Position numbers and translations under genes: made by a program
Notes under the pieces: model-generated
Database searches by the model: none
What the model was told of the DNA's origin: nothing
The model's input: the letters and a program-made list of their open reading frames with translations, nothing else
Assembly (NCBI GenBank): GCA_963795935.1
Contig: CAWCJO010000004.1
Span: 1,116,001 to 1,180,000, forward strand
From: JAICMB01 sp963795935
GTDB taxonomy: Bacteria; Acidobacteriota; Terriglobia; Bryobacterales; Bryobacteraceae
Length of the DNA: 64,000 nt
Direction: 5' to 3'
In this document: one piece after another, positions 39,907-47,060 of the stretch
Position numbering within the stretch: position 1 is the stretch's first letter
Layout: each line of letters opens with the position of its first letter

Positions 39907-40786
39907 GTGGATGTGACGGCGCCGGTTCGAGTTGAAAGTCTGCGTGAACAAGCCCTGCGGAGCCTGGGCAAGCTCCCGCCATTTCCTCCGGTTCTCAATA
40001 AGCTTCTCGCCAGCCTGGCGCAGGAGAACGTCTCACTATCCAAGATCGCGGAGCTGATTGAGAAAGACACCGTTCTCAGCCGGCAATGTGCTCAAACTGG
40101 TGAACTCCGCCCTTTATGGCCGCAGCGCCACGGTGAACTCCGTTCGCCATGCCGTGTCGCTGCTGGGCATCAACAAGCTGCGCAACGCGACGCTCGGTAT
40201 GTCGGTCACGCGAATGTGGAGCCAGGTACGCGCCCCGCAGGACTGGTCGATGGCGCGATTCAACCTGCACTCCGTCGCCACCGCCGTTCTGGCCGACATC
40301 ATTTCGCAGGCCGCGCCGGTGGAGTACGCCGAAGGCGCTTTCGCCGCCGGACTCTTCCACGACCTCGGACGGTTGCTGATCGCCATCGGCTTGCCGGAGC
40401 AGCACGAACAGATCAATCGGCTCTGCGCCGGCAGCGTAGTCTCACGAGACGAGTGGGAGCTCGAGGTCCTCGGCTTCGTCGATACGGAGCTGGCGGCCGA
40501 CGCCCTGGCGCGCTGGAATTTACCCGAAGAGATCCGCGCCGCCGTCCGGTATCACCACGCCCCGGAGCCAGCGGGCGCGGGAAAAGTCAGTCTTGCCGAG
40601 GTAATCCAGGCGTCAAATGCCTATGTCAACGCCCTGGGACATAGCATTCCGCCCGTTAAAAGTATCGACCAAGGCGCTATCGATCAGGCCACGGCGGCCA
40701 TCGCGAGGCTTGGCATCGGCGCGCGCCTCCCAGCGGTACTGCAATCGTTTTCGTCCGAATTCGCCGCTGTCGGCATGCTGCTCTAA
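39907..40786 (+). CDS. HDOD domain signalling protein (one frame change)
   Basis: About 293 residues. The HDOD fold (an HD-like output domain) spans most of it: KLPPFPPVLNKLLASL, LSKIAELIEKDTVLS, then a frame change near 40083 to GNVLKLVNSALYGR, VRHAVSLLGINKLRN, FAAGLFHDLGRLL and AVRYHHAPE. HDOD proteins scaffold regulatory complexes for motility, biofilm and virulence; they often keep H-D residues (FHDLG here) but have no proven enzyme activity. GTG 39907 is the first start, after GATAAGG. It is divergent from the ABC operon and ends 1 base from the convergent methyltransferase. Confidence 0.85.
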
Positions 40787-40787
40787 G

Positions 40788-41456
40788 TCACATCGTCAGC
40801 TTCCGGAACATGACAATGTGCTGGCGCGGCAGGCTGTCGATCACCTTGTCCAGTTTATAGCCTTCGGCCTCGACTTCCGTCTTGATGTCGCGAAGGCTCA
40901 TTTTGTGCTCGGGACGAATCGGAACGGACGGATCTTCCTTCTTATATTCCACCAGCACAAGCCGGCCATCCGCCTTCAGCGAACGCCGAATGCTCTGCAG
41001 CATCTCCTCCGGACGCGAAAACTCGTGGTACACATCCACCAGGATCACCAGATCCATTTTGCCGGCCGGAAGCTTGGCATCGGCTTCGGAGCCAAGAACG
41101 GTCTCGATATTATTCAGATTGTCGCGGCGGCTGTTTTCCGCCAGGCGGTCCAGCATTTCGCGCTGGATGTCGTTGGCGTAGACCTTGCCCTCCGGTCCCA
41201 CGCGCCGCGCAATGCGCAGCGTCATGTAGCCCGTGCCCGCCCCGACATCGGCGACCGTCATGCCGGGCCGGATGCCGATCAGATCGAGCGCCCTCTCGGG
41301 CTGTTCTTCGCTTTCGCGATCGGTGCGGTCGAGCCAATCGGCCCCGGCGGCTCCCATTACGGGCGCGATATGACGTCCGGTGAGGGGATGCTCCGTCTGA
41401 GCGTGGATGGGGTAAACGCAAAAAAGAAGGGCTAGCGCCAGGCTTCGCACGGACAT
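40788..41456 (-). CDS. Class I SAM-dependent methyltransferase with signal peptide
   Basis: 222 residues. The enzyme core is UbiE/Methyltransf_31-like: motif I VADVGAGTGYMTLRIA, acidic ANDIQREM for the SAM ribose, DLVILVDVYHEF and LVEYKKEDP. The N-terminus (MSVRSLALALLFCVYPIHAQ) is a clear Sec signal peptide with an A-x-A-like site, which is odd because SAM is not found in the periplasm. Similar signal-bearing methyltransferases are common in acidobacterial and planctomycete genomes with no known role. It is divergent from the duplicated-domain gene, with 54 bases between starts. Confidence 0.82.
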   Translation of the reverse strand: MSVRSLALALLFCVYPIHAQTEHPLTGRHIAPVMGAAGADWLDRTDRESEEQPERALDLIGIRPGMTVADVGAGTGYMTLRIARRVGPEGKVYANDIQREMLDRLAENSRRDNLNNIETVLGSEADAKLPAGKMDLVILVDVYHEFSRPEEMLQSIRRSLKADGRLVLVEYKKEDPSVPIRPEHKMSLRDIKTEVEAEGYKLDKVIDSLPRQHIVMFRKLTM

Positions 41457-41510
41457 CGCAAGCTTCCAGTTTCATCCAGAGTAACAGTCGCGCGGCTACA
41501 ATCGGAGCAG

Positions 41511-42378
41511 GTGTACGCAGTTCCGCGCTCCGTTTCTTTTTTGCGGCTGGCGTGTTTTGCGCTGGCGCTCGCCGCGTTCGCGAGCGACAACACGCTCATC
41601 GTCCTGAAACCGATGCTGCACGAGAGCGACGATGGGCCGCCCATCCCGGCCGATTACCGTTACCGGCCCGGCGAGCTGGTCTTTTTCAGTTTCCAGGTTT
41701 CCGGCTACAAGCGGTCCGGCGGAGTGGATGAAAGCAAGTCCATCGATGTCGCTTACGAAATCGATGTACGCGACGGAAGCGGAGTATTGGTTGATGAGCC
41801 GCGCGTCGGCTCCGTCGGAACCAAGGTTTCGCAAGAAGATCGCGATTGGCTGCCCAAGGTGCGCTATGAGTTCGCGATCCCGCCTTTGGCCGAATCGGAC
41901 AGTTTATAAGATCTCGGTCAAGGTGTGGGATCGCGTGGCCAAGACGGAAACGGCCGCCGAAGTCGCGCTGCGCGTCGAAGGACGCAATGTGGAGCCGAGC
42001 GACACGCTCGTCCTTCGCAACTTCCGCTTCCTGCGCTCCGAGGAGGACAGGAATCCGCTTGCCATCGCTGCCTACCGCCCGGGCGATACTCTGTGGGCGA
42101 GGTTCGATATCACGGGCTACAAGTTCGGACCTGAAAATCGGCTCGACGTCGCATACAGCGTCGCGGTTGCCGGCCCCGACGGCGCCATAGGCTATTCGCA
42201 GCCTCACGCGGCCGAGGCCAAGACGCAATCCTTCTATCCGCAGCGCTACCAGCCCGGCATTGTGAGCCTGAACGTGCCGCCTGACATGACCAAAGGCCGT
42301 TACACGCTGATTGTGACGGTAAAAGACAATTTGGGAAACCAGAGCGCCGAGGTGAAGGAGCCGTTCACGGTGGAATAA
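41511..42378 (+). CDS. Unrecognised secreted protein with two copies of one domain (one frame change)
   Basis: About 288 residues with a signal peptide (LRLACFALALAAFA). The first frame runs to 41909 and the second picks up near 41895 (YKISVKVWDRVAKTE) to the stop at 42378. Two halves match each other: RPGELVFFSFQVSGYK ... SIDVAYEIDVRDGSG and RPGDTLWARFDITGYK ... RLDVAYSVAVAGPDG. This indicates two beta-sandwich domains from a duplication; the end (GRYTLIVTVKDNLGNQSA) looks Ig-like. Function unknown; possibly a ligand-binding or scaffold protein. GTG 41511 is the likely start. The stop is 77 bases before the next gene. Confidence 0.75.
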
Positions 42379-42455
42379 GTTCGACTTCGAGCATGGTATT
42401 ATTCCACCGTTGCTCCACATGCAGTCACCACGCAAGAGGAGCGAAAGGAATCGCA

Positions 42456-42887
42456 ATGCACAAGATTGTAACGTTGCTCACAATCATGTTCGCGCTTGCC
42501 GCCGTCGACGCGCAGGCCAGTCTCATCGCGAATGGAAGCTTCGAGAACACGAACAACACCTTTGTTGGAGATGCGAACAAAGTGGATGAACTGAACTCCG
42601 GTTCAACGGCAATCCCGGGCTGGATGACGACGAACGGCGTGCAGACGGCCTGGATAGAGAACGGCAATCCGTACGGAATCTCGGCAATCGACGGCCAGTT
42701 CTTTCTCGACTTGACGGGTTACTTTCGATGCCGGCACATACGGTGGCGTCTACGCAGAGCTTCGCCACTACTTCCGGTACGAACTACATTGCCACTTTTG
42801 ATTTGGGTTATGGCGGCAACTCCGCTCGAGGACATGGGATGCGTGCGACGCGAGGGCAGCCGGGGTATCATCCTGTTCGAACACTGA
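42456..42887 (+). pseudogene. Broken DUF642/PEP-CTERM-like secreted protein
   Basis: Starts well: RBS GAAAGGA, ATG 42456, signal peptide (TLLTIMFALAAVDAQA), then SLIANGSFENTN, IPGWMTTNGVQTAWIE and DGQFFLDLTGY, typical of DUF642-like carbohydrate-binding domains of PEP-CTERM proteins. Near 42725 the frame changes and similarity goes on in other frames (DAGTYGG, then QSFATTSGTNYIATFDLGYGGNS up to about 42825), after which it stops. The rest of the domain and any PEP-CTERM anchor are missing, and an AT-rich spacer follows. More likely a true remnant than only a consensus error. Confidence 0.65.
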
Positions 42888-42993
42888 ATTGTTTCTGGGG
42901 CTCTTTGTGGTTTTGTGGATTTATTTTCGTATTAGTTTCAGAAGTTGCATACATTTAGCAACAAATGTTCACAAAAGCTCGACCATTTGTTTG

Positions 42994-43021
42994 TTGACAT
43001 CCAAGTTTGTGGCCGTATAGT
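42994..43021 (+). promoter_or_regulatory. Sigma-70-type promoter directly at a start codon
   Basis: TTGACA (42994-42999) and TATAGT (43016-43021) are 16 bp apart. Six bases later comes ATG 43028, so transcription would begin at or next to the A of the start codon. This predicts a leaderless mRNA for the secreted-protein gene. Confidence 0.65.
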
Positions 43022-43027
43022 CCATTC

Positions 43028-43828
43028 ATGACGTTCAACCGTTCGATCCCAATCATTGTTCTTTCTCTCGGATTTTTGTCGAGTGCCGTGGCCCAGTACA
43101 CGCCGACAATTTCCGGAGTCGACGCATTCTGGTGGCTCGGTTCCGGAATCCTCCACGACGGAGCCGGATGCGGCACCACTCCTCCGGGCCCTTGCTATTA
43201 CGCGCAAGCTTCATGGTCCTCGAGCCCCAACGGTGCCCCCGGCACGCCGTATTGGACCGTTGTGAACAACCCGGGTGGCGGCTCGGTGAGCCTCGATTGT
43301 TACACATGCGCAAACGTGCTCGCGACAGCTACGTCCCCAAGCAATGGGTGTGACTACGATGTGACCGTTTCTGTGAGCTACGGCGGGTACAGCTCCGCCG
43401 CATTCACGGTAATGATCAATACGCCTGAGAACACAACGCTGCAATCCGGCTACCCAACCGACGTGTCAGTTGGCAACGGTTATCTAAGTACAACCGCGTG
43501 GAATGTGACGGACTTATGCGGATACTCGACAGCAGGGTTTGACGTTAACGAGGCATTCGGGACGTTTTATGACGACTACTACGGGCATAATTGGGGTTAT
43601 CCGTCGTTAGGTAGCACCTATGAAACGACATCGGTGGTCAGCGACTACATCGGGAACCGCGGCTGGACTGTCCCAATGGCCGAACCCCCCCAGTCGCCTC
43701 TAACCAGCACGAAGGTTTTTCACGACACGCCGTGGATGCTCTACGTGTTTAGCCAGACTTCCGGCTCGGGCGTATCGGTACGATCGGACACTCAGCAGAT
43801 TTATCAGGATCACGGCCGGCATCAGTGA
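43028..43828 (+). CDS. Unrecognised secreted Cys-containing protein
   Basis: 266 residues. Signal peptide IPIIVLSLGFLSSAVAQ, then a mature part rich in Gly, Ser, Thr, Tyr and Trp with cysteine pairs (GAGCGTTPPGPCYY, LDCYTCANV), suggesting disulfides and an extracellular place. The middle (VTVSVSYGGYSSAAFTVMIN) looks like an Ig-like strand pair. The end DTQQIYQDHGRHQ is charged. No known family is recognised. The base composition is visibly more AT-rich than neighbouring genes. ATG 43028 is chosen because the promoter lies right in front. A longer reading from TTG 43007 would overlap the -10 box. Confidence 0.7.
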   Translation: MTFNRSIPIIVLSLGFLSSAVAQYTPTISGVDAFWWLGSGILHDGAGCGTTPPGPCYYAQASWSSSPNGAPGTPYWTVVNNPGGGSVSLDCYTCANVLATATSPSNGCDYDVTVSVSYGGYSSAAFTVMINTPENTTLQSGYPTDVSVGNGYLSTTAWNVTDLCGYSTAGFDVNEAFGTFYDDYYGHNWGYPSLGSTYETTSVVSDYIGNRGWTVPMAEPPQSPLTSTKVFHDTPWMLYVFSQTSGSGVSVRSDTQQIYQDHGRHQ

Positions 43829-43909
43829 GGCGTACGGTCCTTGCTTCGGCAATGAACGGCTGCGACGCCGCGAGGAATCGAATAATTAATGATAGAAAAG
43901 AGGAAATAT

Positions 43910-45049
43910 ATGCATAACGTGAATCTTTGGGGAATCGCTTCGCTGCTTCTTCTGGCCAGTCCTGGATTCGGCGCTCTGGTATCGCCGCGTTCCCTTTTGG
44001 ATCTCGAGCAGCGCGCGGATCTCATCGTCGCGGGATCGGCCAGCGGAAGCTTTCAGGCAGGAGCCGCAGCAAGTTTCGAACTACAGGTGGCTAGGGTCGT
44101 AAAGGGCGACCCGGCTCTCGCAGGCAAGATCATTCCGGTGAACTGGACTGAGGGAGTTCCAACTGCGACGGGGATCTTTGGCGCCATCGCGGCAACCGGC
44201 GACGGTCTGTGGTTTCTGCAGGGTTCGTCGCGCGGGTGGCTTCTATTGCCTGTTATACAAGGAAGTGTGCCGCTCAGCATGACCTTCTTCCCAGCGACAT
44301 CGTCGGGCCCGATTACGAGTGCCTATTCGTACAGTCCCGCCGCGTCGCTATCGGATAGGATTGCCTCCGAGGTGAGCGCTGCGATCGAGAGCGCGAGCGG
44401 CGGATATAACTTCCAATTGTATTTCCTGCAGTACGGTCTACTCGAGCAGTTGAATTCGCCGGTTATAGCCGTGCTATACCACCGAATGGCCGCCTCCACC
44501 TCCACGCAGCAACGAATAGTTGGGCTGAGCGGGCTAATCCGTCTTGGAAATTCTGCCGCGCTGGCGTCCGCCAGACAAGGAGCATCCGCTTTTGAGAGCT
44601 ATTCGTTAGAGAATGGGGTACTGCTTCTGAGCATTCGAGACGGATTCCGCGCGGACGATGCGAATTCGATTTCTATCCTGGGACAGGCCGCTGTCGATTC
44701 TACAAACCCGAGCTTGGCATTTCGGGAGGCCTCCGCGCACGCTTTGGCAGCGATTCATACTGTCTCGGCCTTACCATACCTGGCCACGCTGCTCGACGAT
44801 CCGGACGTTAATCTACGAGTCGAGGCGGTTGGCGGAATGGGAGCCTTCGCAAACGGTCTGCCAGCTCAGACTGCCGCGGGAGTCCCTAGCTTGGCGCATC
44901 TCCAGCTCCCGGCGAGCGCGCCCTACAAGACCGCCGATACAGTTAGGAATTTCGCCATGGGAAGTAAGGCGATCGAGCATGATGAGTACTCGTACCTGTC
45001 GTTTTGGAAAAACTGGTGGGCGCAACAGCGGACAAATCTGGGCTATTGA
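43910..45049 (+). CDS. Secreted protein with HEAT-like repeats
   Basis: 379 residues from ATG 43910. Signal peptide (GIASLLLLASPGFG). Residues about 20-110 form a beta-rich domain (DLIVAGSASGSFQ, ARVVKGDPALAGK), and the C-terminal half has HEAT/PBS-lyase-like helices: QRIVGLSGLIRLGN, REASAHALAAIHTVSALPYLATLLDDPDVNLRVEAVGGMG. Such repeats bind proteins or peptides. The last 60 residues (SYLSFWKNWWAQQ) are aromatic. Function unknown. An ATG 21 bases upstream (43889) is possible but lacks a better ribosome site. It has no enzyme motif. Confidence 0.72.
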   Translation: MHNVNLWGIASLLLLASPGFGALVSPRSLLDLEQRADLIVAGSASGSFQAGAAASFELQVARVVKGDPALAGKIIPVNWTEGVPTATGIFGAIAATGDGLWFLQGSSRGWLLLPVIQGSVPLSMTFFPATSSGPITSAYSYSPAASLSDRIASEVSAAIESASGGYNFQLYFLQYGLLEQLNSPVIAVLYHRMAASTSTQQRIVGLSGLIRLGNSAALASARQGASAFESYSLENGVLLLSIRDGFRADDANSISILGQAAVDSTNPSLAFREASAHALAAIHTVSALPYLATLLDDPDVNLRVEAVGGMGAFANGLPAQTAAGVPSLAHLQLPASAPYKTADTVRNFAMGSKAIEHDEYSYLSFWKNWWAQQRTNLGY

Positions 45050-45417
45050 CGGCTGAACGGCTAGGGGAGATCCAGCGAGTTGGCAGCGCGGCCCGCCCGC
45101 TCTGTGTCGGTCCTGTCATGCGAGAAGCATACCGGTCTTCGCCCCCGAGGCAGCCTCACGGATCGCCGGAACTGCGGTAATCTCAGCGCATATGCATCAG
45201 CGATCCTGAACCCCATCATCGGCACAAAAGAAATGGACACGTCACGGGATTCGGTCGCCAGGAGAACATCGGACGCTCGCACGCCATCGTGATTCGCTAT
45301 GCCCAAAAGAGCGGGCCGGAATCGGTGCGCATCAACGAGCGCGGCAAGCAGACGAAGAATAAATTGACGGGGTGGATGTGGGTAAGGCTGCCGGATTGCG
45401 TTCCCATAAGGATTACG

Positions 45418-45594
45418 ATGATCACTTCGCGTCATGACCATCAACTGGAGATCCGCGATGAAGCCGAAGTGGATTATGCCGAGAGCGCCGGGGGCAATCT
45501 GCTGCCTTCCTCCGCGTTTCACCGGCGCTACGAAAACGACATTCTTGCCGCCGAAGACGATTTCGAATACTCGAACTGGCGATCTTTGAAGTGA
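45418..45594 (+). CDS. Small acidic protein upstream of YqiA-like esterase
   Basis: 58 residues from ATG 45418, which has AGGA six bases upstream (CATAAGGATTACG). The sequence is acidic and hydrophilic, ending EDDFEYSNWRSLK. Its stop overlaps the next gene as GTGA, supporting real translation. In-frame GTG 45289 would add 43 basic residues of unlike character, so it is less likely. Not recognised. The 370 bases before it, back to 45050, hold no convincing gene. Confidence 0.5.
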   Translation: MITSRHDHQLEIRDEAEVDYAESAGGNLLPSSAFHRRYENDILAAEDDFEYSNWRSLK

Positions 45595-46229
45595 GCCGCG
45601 CCGTATACCTGCACGGGTTCGCGAGCAGTCCGGGGTCTAAGAAGGCGGGGTACTTTCGGGAGCGGTTCGCCGCGCGCGGGATCGAGCTGGAAATACCGGA
45701 TCTGGCGCAGGGGGATTTCGATCGTCTTACGATCACGCGCCAGTTGGACGTCATCGAGAGGACCGCTCGCGGCGAGACGGTTTGGCTGATCGGATCGAGC
45801 CTCGGCGGTTATCTGGCCGCATTATACGCCGCAAGGCATCGAGAGGCGGAAAAACTGGTCCTGATGGCGCCCGCATTCAACTTCGTTGCGCGCTGGCGGG
45901 AGCGGCTCGGCGCGGAAGCGATGAGGCGCTGGAAGGAGACCGGGACGCTCGCGGTCCAACATTATGGGGACGGCGAACTGCACCAACTCGATTACGGGTT
46001 GATCGAGGATGCCAGCCGGTACGAAGCGTACCCCGATTTTCAGCAAGCGGCGATTATTTTCCAGGGCCGCGCGGATGACGTTGTACCGGCCGATTATTCG
46101 ATCGCCTTTGCACGGCAACATGCGAATGTGGAGTTGCGGCTACTCGATTCCGATCACGAGCTTCTCAATGCGCTGGATCGGATGTGGGGGGAAACGGCCC
46201 GATTCTTGTTGCCCGAGGACAAGTCATAA
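45591..46229 (+). CDS. YqiA/YcfP-family alpha/beta hydrolase
   Basis: 212 residues starting at GTG 45591. A small cytoplasmic esterase: YLHGFASSPGSKKAGYF (oxyanion HG), nucleophile elbow IGSSLGGYLAALYA, acid in GRADDVVP and His in LDSDHEL complete the triad. E. coli YqiA is an acyl-CoA and palmitoyl esterase; substrate here is unknown. It is coupled to the preceding small gene by a 4-bp overlap. No signal peptide. Confidence 0.85.
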   Translation: MSRAVYLHGFASSPGSKKAGYFRERFAARGIELEIPDLAQGDFDRLTITRQLDVIERTARGETVWLIGSSLGGYLAALYAARHREAEKLVLMAPAFNFVARWRERLGAEAMRRWKETGTLAVQHYGDGELHQLDYGLIEDASRYEAYPDFQQAAIIFQGRADDVVPADYSIAFARQHANVELRLLDSDHELLNALDRMWGETARFLLPEDKS

Positions 46230-46841
46230 TTGCGAGGCGGTCGACGTTCCTTTCGAGAGTCTCTTAAAAAGAGAGCGGCATGATGCCCAAGACGCCCGTT
46301 CGGCCATACGCTTGACGAGGTGATGCGCCGGCGCGCATTCCAGTGTGCCGGAGACGTCAGTGGCACATGAGGCTGGCGGTTGGAAACCGGCAGCGGACCG
46401 GCATTGAGCAGCCGTGCCACCGCGCCTCCGCCTCGCCGCAGCGCGAACGCAATACTATGGTCGAAACTGCGGTCCCGCTTCCGGTCGAGTGCCGAAAACC
46501 TTGAACGCAGCCGATTGCGTTCCCGCCGGCTTCCGTTCCCCGACGGCAAGCGGAGAAAGCGGGGGTCCGGCCAGCCGACCCTGACTGACCGTTATCTTGC
46601 CGCTCCCTTGTAACGAGTCCGGCATCTCCGCGGGAGACGCCGGGGCCATCGATTTGCCGTTAAGGGCTGCTGGTCGTGAGACCGTAACGGATTCCAGCAT
46701 ACGTCGAGTTGGAGCTATATGAAATCCCGTAATGCTCCGCGTGCGCGACGCCGATTATTGCAAACGGATCAAAGACCCGTTCGATCCCAACCTTCACCGA
46801 AATGCTTTTTCCGTTCAGCGAAGAAAACAAACTGGCGGGTG
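46230..46841 (+). other. Non-coding or fully decayed stretch
   Basis: No credible gene, RNA or repeat. All open frames are short and broken. On the minus strand a few stretches look protein-like, for example QGSGKITVSQGRLAGPPL (about 46550-46605) and IERVFDPFAIIGVAHAEHYG (about 46730-46790), but they lie in different frames with stops between and I cannot assign them. Probably remains of a degraded gene next to the SDR remnant. Confidence 0.45.
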
Positions 46842-47050
46842 GTAACGCCAATTGCATCCGGCGCCGTACATACGCATTTCGCCGACTGGCCGGACAGCAT
46901 GTTCGAGCAGGCCGCCCAGCCTCGCCGCTACAGCGTGTCGCCACCGTGGAGGAGATCGCGGACGCCGTACTGTTTCTCTGCGGCGCCTTCGATCACGGCG
47001 AAATACTCACGATCGACGGCGGTTTGGCGCAGTTGGGCCGCACGCGCTAA
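46842..47050 (+). pseudogene. C-terminal remnant of a short-chain dehydrogenase
   Basis: The last about 70 residues of an SDR oxidoreductase in two frames: IASGAVHTHFADWPDSMFEQAAQ (46845-46919), then RVATVEEIADAVLFLC and GEILTIDGGLAQLG up to the stop at 47050. This is the usual SDR end after the active site. The Rossmann GxxxGxG segment and the Tyr-x-x-x-Lys motif are absent upstream, so the gene is a remnant. The next gene starts 10 bases later. Confidence 0.7.
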
Positions 47051-47060
47051 GCTCGTAGAA

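Noticed and set aside
46740..46850. FAD-linked oxidase end (KRIKDPFDPN)
   Set aside because: Only about ten residues resemble such an end and a minus-strand reading is equally protein-like; not enough evidence.
46719..47060. N-terminal extension of the S9 peptidase
   Set aside because: It reads through an SDR remnant in frame by chance; ATG 47061 begins a clean signal peptide.
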